This document shows, one piece after another, positions 35,570 to 47,215 of a DNA stretch of 64,000 bases. Each line of letters starts with the position of its first letter. Position 1 is the first letter of the stretch. The notes beneath the pieces are model-generated. The model worked only from the letters and a program-made list of their open reading frames with translations. It did not search any database and was not told the origin of the DNA. Position numbers and translations under genes: made by a program. The stretch spans positions 65,578,692 through 65,642,691 of the forward strand of contig OY987299.1 in assembly GCA_963920635.1 (NCBI GenBank), written 5' to 3'. This DNA is from Pseudeuparius sepicola (lineage: Eukaryota; Arthropoda; Insecta; Coleoptera; Anthribidae).

Positions 35570-36397
35570 AGCCCCTCTGGGACACCAGGCCAAATCCTAG
35601 GCATAAGCAGGCCTTGCGTTCGTAAATGAATGGCTCTGCGAGCATCGACATTTATTTCCGCACTACTTGAGAGACCAAGATGAACAATGACAACATCAAA
35701 CAAAGATGATGACAGAGACAAACAAATAGCTGTAAACGGGGAAAGGTGGCCATCAAGCAATGGGGGGGCCTGTTGCAGTGACACCCACTGGAACCCCCTC
35801 CCCACTGCCACCACCCGGACAGCTGATGGGGCTGAGAAGGGGCAGGGGAGTCCTCAAGAGGACCATGGCCTAACTACGACCTCAGAGGTAAGACTCTCTG
35901 GCTTAGAGCCTGGGGATGGTTAGGGAGTTAATCAAGAATATGACCAGGGCAGAGAAGAAGAAGGCCAAGGAGGAAGTTGATGGACAAGGCCAAGGTCATG
36001 GCCAAAGCCTCTGAACTTGGCCCCTCTGCAAGGCCGCATCCTCTAGCTGCACCGCCTACGGCGAGCTCTACAGGGAGCACACCAGAGATGGGTGGCAAGA
36101 GGAAGCAGGGAGGGAAGGCCCCTACAAGGGAAAACCCAACTGCTGGTCCACTAGCAGAGGGGACAAAAGGGCCAGAAGAAGTAGGGAGGACGCAGGGCTC
36201 CTCCCAGAAACGACCCCAGAAAAACCTGCCTCAGAGCTCCTGGGCATCAGGGTCAGGGCGGCTGAGGGTAGGTCTGGGGTGGCAGGGGGTCTGGGAGAGC
36301 ACATGCAGAGGTGGGGTTCATACGCGCAGGCTGTAGGTAGGGGGCTGCCGAGGGTGGTGGTGGGTCGTGTTGGGTCATCGCGGTTAGGTCACAATTT
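35570..36397 (+). mobile_element. R1-type LINE ORF1 fragment
   Basis: GC-rich block. 35977-36336 encodes AKASELGPSARPHPLAAPPT and STGSTPEMGGKRKQGG, matching the basic region at 25740-25870, and the homology ends at about 36397 (TCGCGGTTAGGTCAC against 26137). It lacks the folded ORF1 core and all of ORF2. Divergence from the 25.2-kb copy is larger than that of the 4.6-kb fragment. Left limit approximate. Confidence 0.75.
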
Positions 36398-37255
36398 GTG
36401 TTAGCATATAATTATATAGAAAGCAAAGAAACACTGTAGTTGATAAAATTAGGAAAGCAAATATAATTTTTATAAAAGTAAAATTGATGAACACCGGCTT
36501 TTTAGATGGCACTTGTCACTCAGAATTCAAACTTTGGAACTGTACAACTCTCGGTTGTCACCTGTATTTGTACCATGCGACCCTGGTGTGTAGAACATAT
36601 TCGAAAACTTTCAAAAGTACTTGAAGAGAAGTGACCCAGCAGAACTTTTCCAGAACATGCTCCAGCTCTTCTTTTGCTACAAGATGGCTTCGACTAACCA
36701 AGCATAATCGACGTTTTTAAATAATTTCGCCGCTTCCCATAAGATGGCACTATACTACTGTAGCTTTGCCAAGTCCTATATTTAACTTCTCTACTCTCTG
36801 CAAGATATCATAACTGTACATTTAGCATGAGCATAAATGTGATCGTCTTTGTCGTAAGTAATCGTATCTTGTAACAACACATAACACACAGCAGAAGTAT
36901 CTGCTATCTTTGGCGCAATGACACTTGCCCATAAGTACCAACCGAAATTGCGAATGAAGTGGAGTCCACCTCTGAACCATAGATACCCCAATAAGAAAAT
37001 TTGCCCGTAATTCAATACTACAGTATCTTGGTATGAGTTAGCTAGGTCTTGGCCCTTGGTACATAATGGGGGAGGCCCTTAGGCTAAAAAATTTGACCCC
37101 TGCATTACACCATTGCACTTTCCTTAGATTTTATTCCACAAAATAAAGCTACATTTTTGGAGTTTAGAAAAATAAACTTTCACGAATTGAAATTTATTGT
37201 TCAAAATTTAAATTCAAAGTTCAAGTGGAGAAATAAATTTTAAAATTTTCAAACT
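36398..37255. other. intronic gap
   Basis: Nothing recognisable. A 74-residue minus-strand frame at 36791-37015 shows no family resemblance that I can identify and may be chance. Confidence 0.5.
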
Positions 37256-37259
37256 AGCA

Positions 37260-37930
37260 TTGCAGGTAGCTGACAACAAATTTGTAAAAATAATTAACCA
37301 ATCAAGAACTGGAATTTTCCCAGAATGCTGGAAAATTTCCACGATAAATCCAACAGCAAAGGGAGATAACTCAATCGGGTGTGAATACCTTCATTCAATA
37401 AATTTGTTACCATCTTATGAGAAAGTATTAAACAATGTGGTGAAGGATCAATTGTTGGAATTTATAGAAAAAGAAAATATTTTTACAGAATATCAGGCCG
37501 GATTTGGAAAAAAATATATTCAATATTCTCAAGTACAAAAAAATGCTTCCTTATTGAATATAATAATTTCTACCCTTTCTGCTACACTTAACCATTCATT
37601 ATGCATGTTTTTATGTTTAATACCAAACAATCCCTTCTTGATTTCTATTTAAAGGTACTAAAATCCATGCTTATTTCAGAGAAAGATTTATTTAAAAGTA
37701 ATAGTCAAAGTCAATGATATAGTACAATAATTAGGGAAGATTTGGTTTTAAATATATTTAGTACAAATTTTGGGCAAAATCAGTTTTGATATAAAAAATT
37801 TAAATATTTTAATGAGCTGCCAATCAATATTAAAATGACTAAAAGTTTAGCAAAATTTAGAACAAAATTATTAAATTATATTGAACAAAAAGTTGTTTTT
37901 CATTTTTTTGTGTATAAGTCAGAATATAGA
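37260..37930 (+). pseudogene. LINE reverse transcriptase fragment plus 3' end
   Basis: 37280-37520 encodes IINQSRTGIFPECWKISTIN, SYEKVLNNVVKDQLLEFIEK and NIFTEYQAGFGKK, the fingers region of a jockey/RTE-like RT (T-G-x-F-P; I-N-L-L; Q-x-G-F). After a deletion of the palm, 37650-37900 reads like the ORF2 terminus (NFGQNQF, FNELPINIK, SLAKFRTKLLNYIE), with stops. It is the same broad LINE type as the 34.3-kb and 47.2-kb fragments. Confidence 0.7.
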
Positions 37931-38286
37931 AAAAAATAGATTAAAATGCTATGTGTTTTGTTTACATTATGTAATAAGTAGCAATATGGTAAAGCTTTTG
38001 TTCTTATTCTTATTATTATTTTTATTTGTCGGGGTTTTAGGAGACAAGTATATCCCATAAAGAAATTGCAGTTTGGTTTCTGGAACTTTTATGTGAAACA
38101 TAATTTTTTCTAGTGTGAAAAATAAGTATGGAGTTAAGAGGGGAGGGGGGCAATTTGTGTGTAAATATAATGCTAAGATGGTAAGAAAATTTTGTTTTTT
38201 TTTTTCAAGAACAACACATAAAAATTAAGAGGCTGAAACATTTTCTGAATAGCACCGTATTGTGAAACAAAGGTTATTGTACGTAC
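37931..38286. other. intron next to IPO5 exon 2
   Basis: AT-rich sequence with no repeat or gene recognised; it ends with the GTACGT donor of the exon (minus strand). Confidence 0.5.
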
Positions 38287-38884
38287 CTTACAAATTCTAG
38301 ACCAAGCAGATATCAAATAACTAGTCTGTGGGTCATCATCAGGCAACTCCGCTCCTTCACCAAAAGTTTTTAACAACATATCCATAACTTGTGTTGCATC
38401 AACACTAAACTTTTCAGGTCCCACTGCCATCCCTATTAGTGTCACACATTCTATTGTCTTCCCCCTTAACAGCTTCAAATGATCTTTGTTTCCATTCTCG
38501 ATTATGTACTTCAAACATGGCATCAGTCGATCATAGTATGCAATAAATTCATTTTCTGCTGTATCTGCCACACTTGCAATTGTTGTTACAACTTGTTCCA
38601 ACACAAGTTTAGTGCCCTTTTCAACCAATTCTTTGAACTTTGCTGTTAGAATTCCTTCAAGTTTGGCCATAAGAGCATCCAAATATCCACTTAAGATATG
38701 CTTAGGGCAATCTTCAGCAAAATTTACTAATGCTGCACCTGCATGGGCTTGAACTCGTGGATTAGCATTATCATCCAATAACATAAGTAGGCCAGGTACA
38801 ACTCTACTATGGAATTTCTTTTCAAAAACAGGTGCAAAATCAGTAGACATCTGTCCAACTGCATTACATGCAGCATAACGAACT
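38287..38884 (-). CDS. IPO5: IPO5 exon (importin-5, central HEAT repeats), second in window
   Basis: The largest exon here: 598 bp, 199 full codons plus one base finishing a split Arg codon. It starts after ATTTTAG and ends TGTAAG before the donor GTACGT. The product begins [18 protein letters not shown] and ends SAWSRICK. Conserved importin-5 stretches include [55 protein letters not shown] and an acidic DDDPQ turn. There are no stops or frameshifts. The open frame runs on into the intron at both ends (five upstream and 37 downstream codons), but those residues are not family-like, and the splice sites fix the limits. Lys ends the exon in phase 0, matching the phase-0 start at 14186. Confidence 0.96.
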
Positions 38885-39026
38885 CTAAAATAAAGCATAT
38901 CAATTATAAACTATTTTTCTATTGCAACTGACAGCAAACTTTGAAGGTAATTTATATAAATATGCAGACCAAATTTTAAAGATAGTATATGCCATAGAGG
39001 TATAATAGCACGATATAGAAATATCA

Positions 39027-40080
39027 TAGTGTGGGTGCCACCCTACATAAGGCCGTAATAAGGAAAAAATTAGGACGTGTAGGAAGTCCAAAATTAATGG
39101 CTTCAGGGGTCCTAAATTTATTTTCTTGCCCATAACTTTTGAACGGTTTGACCGATCTCATTTAGCTTTGGCAAGGATTGGTAAAAAATTATCATGCATA
39201 TCCTGATATGGTTAGGTTTACCGTAGCCACTAACGGGGGCCTCTGGTGCACATGCCACCTGAGTTTTTAAATACATTTTGCTTTTCCACAAAAAGTTTTA
39301 ACATTATATTATAACAAGTACATGCATAATTTAATTGTCCATAAAAAAGCATTCTTGTGTTTTTTCGTATAGTGAACCGTTTTAGAGAAAATTGTAAAAA
39401 AACATGTTAATGTACTCCAGGATGTACCAGAACGAAGTGCCACCATATACTGGGTAATTCAGTTTTAAGTGCACAAACTCCTAGAATAACGAATAATATT
39501 GCCAGTTTGTTCCATAAACTTATTCGTTCGGAGGCCTTATAAGGTGTTAAGGTTTTAAAAAATATTTTCATATTATAACACTCTGTATCTTTCTTATAAC
39601 GCCTCCAAATAAAAAAGTTTATAGAACAAACTGGCAATATTGTTCGGTATTCTACTAATCCTTGGAGTTTGTACATTTAAAACTGAATAGCCCTGTATAT
39701 TGTGGCAATCGGTTCCGGTACATGCAACCTGAGGTACAATGACATAGTTTCTCACAATTTTCGCTGAAAGGATTCACTATACGAAAAAAACAAGAATACT
39801 TTTTTATGCAGAATTAAATTATGTCTCATTACAATAGGATGTTTAAACTGTCGAAAAGCAAAATTTATTAAAAAAACGTAGGTGGTATGTGGGCCAGAGG
39901 CAACCCCTTGCAGCTATGGTAAATCTGGCCATATCAAGTAATGCATAATAATTTTCTACGAATTCTTGCCAAAACTGAATGAAATCCGTTCAAAAGTTAT
40001 GGGCAAAATACCAAACAATATTATTTTGCGCTTATTATGGCTATTATAGGGTGGCACTAATTTCTAGAACACCGTGTATA
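39027..40080. mobile_element. foldback element, about 1.05 kb, with a MITE at its centre
   Basis: Arms about 39027-39440 and 39700-40080 pair imperfectly: GTGCCACCCTA near 39036 with TAGGGTGGCAC near 40048; GCCCATAACTTTTGAACGG near 39129 with CCGTTCAAAAGTTATGGGC near 39990; AAGCATTCTTGTG near 39348 with its partner near 39790. The only sequence between the arms is the 246-bp MITE listed next. Confidence 0.8.
39450..39695. mobile_element. 246-bp MITE, TA-flanked
   Basis: TIRs CTGGGTAATTCAGTTTTAAG (39450) and the complement ending CTGAATAGCCCTG (39695), flanked by TA (39448-39449, 39696-39697). Internal arms share CAATATTGCCAGTTTGTTC-like blocks around a short AT-rich loop. It sits in the hairpin loop of the larger foldback. 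Confidence 0.85.
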
Positions 40081-41211
40081 TTTAAATTGTCTTCAAAGTT
40101 AGCTGTCAGTGGCAATAAAAAAAACAACAATTTATAGTCAACATTTGTATAAACAGTGTGTCTTAAATTTTGATTATTTATAATCATAATTTATAAAATG
40201 GCAAAATGATGCATTTCTCTACTAAAAAATTAGTCTAAAACTTCATTGGCTATTTTAGGGTATCCAACTGAAACAATCATTCTCCATTACTTTCACTTTT
40301 TTGGGCTATACAAAATCAATACATTATAATTATATTTGTATCTGGTGATAATGGTAAACATTGGATTTTAATTTATTAACAAAAATAAACACTCAAGAAT
40401 GATATTTTATATAAGATGAAAGCTTAATGGCTTGAAAGCTTAACTTAAAAAGTTTAAAAGGGGTATAAAAATAATGTCAAATTTTACTTTAGGACAATAC
40501 TACTGAGTATGCAAGGTGTTTGTTAAAAAATCTTTATTCATGAGCCACAGTTTAAAGTTTAGGAAATCTCGTACTATTTATATTTTCATTTAAAAGAAAT
40601 TTTATATATGTTTAAATTACTGGGCCCAAACTGGGCTTCAAGATATAGCACAGGATATGCTGTGGATTAGAGTTCGGCGGTAGTCATTTAAAATGATTTA
40701 TTTTATGTCATCCAGAATCTAAAATATAAAAAGTAAATATAATTCTAAATATTGCAATATTTTTGTTAGTTTTAAGATATACATAAAAACCCTTGATCAT
40801 GCCAATTTAATTTTTAAAGTGACAAACCATTTTCGTGGAGACAAAGCTCACAAAACGAGTAGAAACCAAAAATCATCCTTTATCATTAAAATTATTTTCT
40901 CTTTTTTGCACTTATTTCATGTATAATGTCTTCAAAGCCTCAAAAAGTTCACCAGTAACTTTTCATCTCCTTAATTAGGCCAAAAATTAGAATTAAAAAT
41001 CAGGTAGATAGAATCCATACTTCATGATTTTTGGCTAAATGATTTAATATGTTTACTTCTTTTTTAATGCTTAGAAGGAATAAAATGTTATAAGGAATAA
41101 AATGGATTATACTTGATTGTATTAATTATATTTAATTACTTATATGCATAAATAAGGCGATTGAAATCAGTGATTTAAACATATTAAACCACCAAACAAA
41201 ATGATTTATTG
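40081..41211. other. intronic gap, AT-rich
   Basis: No gene, repeat or element end recognised. Confidence 0.5.
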
Positions 41212-42449
41212 TTGTTTCGTACACTCGCGACTTGTACACCTCAGAAATGTATCTGAAATATTCTTGTTTCGTACACTGAATTACTTAATCTATTTTCGGC
41301 TTCTCGTTTCGTACACCAACTGTTGCGATGACCCCAAGGTACCTACAATACTATTGAACTAAGAAAAAGCCACACTAGAGAAAGAAAACATTATTGCGGA
41401 CTTTGTCAGTGATGACCTGTGTGGCTTTCTCTTAGATTAATCATACTTTACCTGTCTGTGATGGATTGTAAAATAAAATAAAACTAATTTTATAACTAAA
41501 TAACAAAATATTTATTGGTCACATACAAGGTACATACAGTGATGGATATATTAGATATTTTAACTATATAGGATGATTTTTTTATGACTACTACCAAGAT
41601 TTGCTTGATTTGCCCAACAAAAAACCTAAGAACCAAAAGTGTGGCAATTTTGGACAGGTAGGTGGTGTCAATAAAAAAGTTTTCCTCTATCTCTTAAAAT
41701 AAACATGCTACGGCTATTAATAGTTTTGCTCAATTTGAGTTTTTTATATTGCATGACATGTTGGTCATGGATAACGATTTCTTTTTCAGCAGCACCTAAC
41801 TGTCGAAAATTGACAAATTTTTGTTTTTTTTTTTGTAGGGCGTAAAGTAAGCGAGAAAATCGCTGTGGTAGTCCTAAAAACAACATCCTGTATATCAAGT
41901 TTTAGAATATCAATCGCTCCCTGTATAAGAGTGGTCTAACTTTTACCTGCTGAATTGCTAGAAAACTTCAAAATAAGTAATTTTTTTTTCATATAAACAT
42001 GTATCGAACTCCTAAAGGTTTTCGTTATACAGGGCCTCAAAGTTTGTTTTTCTTCAAGTGTCCTTTTATTTTTCCTAAAGGAAAGCAGCTAAGGCCAATA
42101 TATTTGGTACAGTTTAGACATATATTAAATTCTATAAATTAAAAATAATTCGGCCCGCCTACTTCCAGCAGTGCCGAAGAGACGGGGATTAACCATAATA
42201 TTTTTTAATAAAAAAAATATACGCCACTGGATATTTTAATAGAACTCTACAAGACTTTGGTACGTTCCAAATTATAGTAGAATAATACTGTAGGTACCTA
42301 CTTTTCCTGGTATCCAGACTCTTGGGGCCGTCACAACCATCAATATACGAAACGAGAAGCCAAAAATAGATTAAATAATTCAGTGTACGAAACAAGAATA
42401 TTTCAGATACTTTTCTGAGGTGTACGAAACGCAAGTGTACAAAACAAGA
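41212..42449. mobile_element. foldback element with repeated GTTTCGTACAC units
   Basis: Left arm 41212-41345 and right arm about 42300-42449 are complementary. Each carries three copies of TTGTTTCGTACAC-like motifs (41213, 41271 and 41305; complement near 42350, 42390 and 42420). Between them is about 950 bp with a smaller MITE and no recognisable transposase. Confidence 0.75.
41568..41890. mobile_element. MITE nested in the 41.2-kb foldback
   Basis: Ends TATAGGATG...GACTACTACCA and the complement GTGGTAGTCC...ACATCCTGTATA are imperfect inverted repeats beside TA. About 320 bp; no coding sequence. Confidence 0.6.
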
Positions 42450-43689
42450 ATTCACTAAACAAAATATTACTCGTAGAATTATCAGCAATGTTGGGCCACT
42501 ATCAAATAAATATCACCACCAGAGCAAGAAGACTATACTAAGGAGTTGAGGCTCATCTACATCCGTGTTTCGGGAAATGCACAGTGGTTCTTTGCACATA
42601 GAAGATCAGTGCTTTTGTCCGACGCTTTTTCTATCCCTCTTGTACATGGAGTTGGAGATCCTAGATATAGTATTCTTGTACCAGAGGTTATGGATGGCTT
42701 TAAAATCGAGACTTTGTTTACCTGGGTTACTTTAATTATCTGCTTATTTAATTTATAATTATTACAAGGAAACTTATCTAATTTGGGAATTAAATAAGAA
42801 AAAAGGGTACTGTAATAGTATGAATTCATCTATTTCAGAATAAGAACATTTATTGATAAACACATTTATGCTTATGTTTAAAATAATGTGCCCCTCGTAT
42901 GGGACGTCTATTTAAATTTGGAGCTGGCATTTCCTGATGCGGCCAAATATTACAAAAAATGCTGATTTTCCTTTAAAGGTTTTCCATAGATTTTTTTATT
43001 AATGGAGCTTCAAAAATTTGAAAAAATTAACACGGATATATTTTCTTCAACGTGAAATACACCCATTCAACACATAAATAGACAAGAAGTTGGAATTTAT
43101 GTGCTGTATTATTTGGATCTTATTCCCAACCCTATCTCCACAAAAACAATTTCTAATTATTCATAATTTAAACATTTATCAAGTAATATGGAACTACAAA
43201 CTTTATAACTATATAAAACTATATTATATTTATTTATAATCAGTGGTAATTAACAGAATAATAATTATTCTATGACAGATTACAATAATTATAACATTTT
43301 TACTATAATGATAACATTTTTTTCTTTTTTTTTTCTGTATTATTTATCTTTATTATATACCTAGGATATCATTTAGTGTATGCATTTATTTGTAGGGTTT
43401 ATCTATTTGTTTATTAATTTGCTAAATTAAAATGAAATTTGCACATTGGAATTTTATATCAATGTGTACCTGATTTAATGAATTTTAAAAATATATATTT
43501 TCCGTGAGGATTTTGGCTTTCTCCATTTGTCCCTGATATAGCATTCAATATTCCAGGTTGTATATTTGTGAGAAAGGCTAGAGTTCTGATGGAGGGGGTG
43601 CGGCAGCTTACTTCATGACTCAGCTTGCTGTTGCTAAAATAGAGTTTGATGTGCCTTTAAAGTCAAACTTGGAGTAATTGTTTTTAAAA
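42450..43689. other. intronic gap
   Basis: AT-rich; nothing recognised. Overlapping small frames on both strands at 42546-42829 have no identifiable family. Confidence 0.5.
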
Positions 43690-44110
43690 TTAAATTTAAA
43701 AAAATTAATTTGCGGTGGGAGTTTTATATAGATCTCCTGAAACCAACTTAAACAATTTTATTAAAGATTCTGATAGTATTCTCTCCTATATTTGCCCACA
43801 ATATTATAAACTTTTCTGTTTTGGCAATTTTAATGTAAATTTATTCAATGTATGTAATCCTCTTAATCACTGCTTTAAAAGTTACAATCTCTTCCAGCTA
43901 ATAAATGAGCCGACTTGTTCCTTGTTGGACCCTATAGTGGTAAGTAATCCGGAGTTAGTCAAAAGGTGCGGCACCATAGCAAATGATACTTCCGACCATA
44001 AAATGGTTTTCTGTAAATTGAAAAATAATAATAACAAAACTGCGCCTAAGATCGTTAAGTTCAGGTCTTTCCAAAGCTTCAATCTTGACCATGTTTCTCA
44101 AGATTGATAT
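43690..44110 (+). pseudogene. LINE endonuclease domain, C-terminal part
   Basis: A 130-residue frame (43715-44107) matches the distal half of a jockey/CR1-type AP-endonuclease: VLYRSPETNLNNFI, then CFGNFNVNLFNVCNPLNHCF (G-D-F-N motif with Asn in place of Asp), FQLINEPTCSLLDPIVVSNP, and a final TSDHKMVFCKLK with the catalytic SDH. The amino half with the QE-type glutamate is absent, and RT does not follow. The Asp-to-Asn change and the truncation indicate a dead copy. Confidence 0.8.
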
Positions 44111-44960
44111 GGAATCCATTGGGATAACATTTTTAGACCGTCAGACAGTGACAGATTTTCCTTACTGATTTTCTCATTTATGCCTTGGAGAGGGTTGAAA
44201 GGTAAATCGATGCTGAGTCGGAAAATAGTAATTTTAAGTTTGGCCCCCGGGGAAAACATGGAAAATTCGATTTTTCAAAACAGAAAAAAAAGGTACTAAT
44301 TCTCACTTATGCCATGTTCACCGTATGATTTCTTATACTATTCCGACCTCGAAAACCCAAAGGCATAAGTGTAGCGTGTGGAAAAAGGCTTTAATTAAGG
44401 TTTTGGCAGCTCACACAAAAAATGACTTGGTTTACTGACTCTGTCAGTTATGCCGTTCGAAATGGTGAAAACTTATATCCTCACTAGCCCAAAAATTGAT
44501 TGGCAGAAGTGACGCGTGGGGAAAAATGCACTTTTGGGTCCGAAAATAAATCGGAAATTTTTTTTCATCAAGTGATTTTGTCAGGGATAAAATGAATTGC
44601 AATAAAACTTTCTATAGTTTCAGAGGCATAAGTGCAGAAATCTAACTACCTTAACTCTTTATCTAACGTTGGTAGCTCAAGTAAGCCATATAAGTGCTAA
44701 AAGTGTAAAAGTGAAATTTTATTTGGTGAGAAGGGAACAAAATACAATACTCACAGCAAGATTCTTGACGATGTATAAAAATAAATCGGGTTACGTCTAA
44801 TGCTCGAGTAAGTAAAAGAAAAATCCCAGAACAGCAGATTTAACCAAACATCCTTTTTTAACACCGCCACACAATAAAACGGACTTTCATGCTTTTTATA
44901 TTTCCTACTCCGTTACTGGATTCTTACTGAGAAGGTAGGCAACACAAGATATGTTTATAC
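44111..44960. other. intronic gap
   Basis: No gene. The decamer GGCATAAGTG or its complement occurs three times (about 44308, 44361, 44630), with a close variant at 44450, without clear element ends. Confidence 0.4.
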
Positions 44961-44980
44961 CGTCCGCACAAAAACATTAT

Positions 44981-45839
44981 TGTATTTCCCCAGGGACTCT
45001 TTAAAATAAGGGGATCCAGCATTATACTTTCCAAAGTGAGGCCTATTCTTTCCTCATTCTAATAGTATCAGTGATGCCAAGTATGCCATTTTATTGGAGA
45101 ATCTATGAATATAACAGGTTTGATTGTTAGTAAAAATTAGTAATGGTTTCCATGATTTCTAAAAATTAGACTTGACAATGTTGTGTCTACAATTACAGAA
45201 TATGGCAACTGTCAAATGAAACAAATTTATTGTATAGTTGAAATTCTTTAATTGTCACATCTGAGTATATGGAAGTTAGAAAACTTAAAAATTGTGAATT
45301 ATGATGGGAAATTTTTTGCCTCCTTTAGAATATACGGCACTATCTATCACATAAAACCTTATGGCAGTTGGACACTGACATATAACATAACCTTGTACCA
45401 GCCCACTTATGTGGTCTACTTGGAGTTTACAGAAAACAAACTTCCCCTCAAGGCTTCACTTTTCCTATGTGATAGACTGCGACATGCTGGGTCCCCTTAT
45501 TTTAAAGAGTCCCTGTATTTCCCAGACTGCAGACCGCATAAATATTTTAAAACTGTAGATATGAATAAGCCTAATCACAGAATAAATAGCTTCACAACAG
45601 AAGCGTCCATAAAGACATGTGTCAAAAGGATGCTCGCTTTGACGCAAAATATCTTCTAAAGGGATAAACATTGTGCACTTTATTTGATTTTACATTAATC
45701 CACATTGCAAAGGGATTGTATTCGGACCAAATTTATGTATAAGGTATTGGTTATTTTTCTGTAAATTGAAATGGAGGCTCGCTTATTTTTGACACATGTC
45801 TTTATGGACGCTTCTGTTGTGAAGCTATTTATTCTGTGG
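44981..45839. repeat. pair of inverted repeats (one 52 bp and perfect)
   Basis: Two complementary pairs. 44981-45052 pairs imperfectly with 45451-45523 (core GGGACTCTTTAAAATAAGGG). 45576-45627 pairs perfectly over 52 bp with 45788-45839 (start CACAGAATAAATAGCTTCAC). The second left arm directly follows the first right arm. No transposase; the frame at 45252-45659 is not recognised. Confidence 0.8.
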
Positions 45840-45850
45840 CCTAATTTACA

Positions 45851-47215
45851 ATATAGAAATCAAAAATCATTGGCTTTAATTTTTTAAGGTGAGAAGCACA
45901 TCACTTTGTGATGTTATGAGGAAAGAAAAGTCGTTTTTTTTTTCAAACAAAAGTTGGATTCCCTTTGAAACATTTTTACAGAATGCAAGAATTTACAACC
46001 TACGACATCAAGAATACAGAAACCACTAATCCTTTACACACAAAATAAAAATGCACTATAATGATGACCATATACCAATTTCATTGGTTACAAACTAATA
46101 TTTCCAATGACGTCAAAACCTATAGACGTGGTGCCCCATTGTTAAAATGCCCTTTATTTTGACTCCAAGATTAAATATATCCATACTACTCTAAAAACAT
46201 GCTACAAACAAAGACAGAAAGTCAACCATCAACCAACTATACACCCGGTGATTCCCGGTTATAGTTCCTCCAGAATCACACTTAGATGTCGCATGTTTTT
46301 TCTTGTTTGGGGGCGCCGAAAGCATCGGAACCTCACCTGAAGACTCGGGGATGGTCTAACGACGCCAGCCTCCGAGCCCAGAGTTGAAATAAGTTCGCTA
46401 CGGCTCGACAAAAAGAGGAAATTACTGACAATCTAGCTACATTTTCGGAATAATTTAATGGGGCGCTTAGATTGTGATTAGTTCTGGGCGTCAAGCGTTT
46501 ATCAAAACAAACCTGTCTAGATGTTCTGACGTCATTGAATATTTCCCTCACCCCCCGGAGCAATTAATAGAAACCCTATTGCAGAAATTTCGCGGGTTAT
46601 CGTGGGAACTGACCAATTTTGTTGAAACTGTAGACGTTTCTAGAACATTTGAAGCAAGTGAAAAGTAGTCAAAATTAAAAAAAAAACGCGACTGACCAAA
46701 AAAGTTATTAGAAAAGTTGCTCGGGAGGCCGAGTTAACCTAAGGAACGCCTAGGAAACTGGCATAAAATTATTATTTCTGCATCGGTAAATTATACAAGG
46801 CAAGTAAAAAATTCATTGGAAAAGTCTGGACTTAACAGTTCTTTGTTTTCAAACTGTAATAAAATGTTTAAAATCCAGGTGAAGCTAGGTAGTAACTATA
46901 TAACAAAATTAAAAATACTGTGCTTTATAAAATTTTGAAATTTGCATTTTTCATATTTTCATATTGTACAAAATTCAGTTTCAAAAAGTTACTCATGAGG
47001 TTAAAGGAAAAATATTAGGAATTTCTTATAGAATTCTGAGAAAACTATCCTGAGTAAATGTTATACAAAAACTTGAGGGGTGGACTTTTCAATTCAATTT
47101 AATAATAAATTATCAAGCCAAAGTAATGAGATTGGTAGAAAATGTAATTTTGAACAAAAAGTTTATTAATAAATATGGGTCAAAAAATGCATAATAAAAA
47201 AAGGTACAGGGTGAT
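45851..47215. other. intronic gap
   Basis: No gene or element recognised. 46240-46640 is slightly GC-richer than its surroundings. Confidence 0.5.

Larger units (their letters stand above)
14187..38286 (-). other. IPO5: IPO5 intron, 24.1 kb
   Basis: Intron with donor GTACGT at 38286 and acceptor TTATTAG ending at 14187; exon phases match (0/0). It contains the gypsy nest and the longest R1-type LINE. No host coding sequence other than IPO5 was recognised in it. Confidence 0.9.

Noticed and set aside
38173..38286. Extension of the IPO5 reading frame beyond SAWSRICK
   Set aside because: A consensus GTACGT donor follows AAG, and the next residues are not family-like while the exon at 14186 continues the family sequence exactly.
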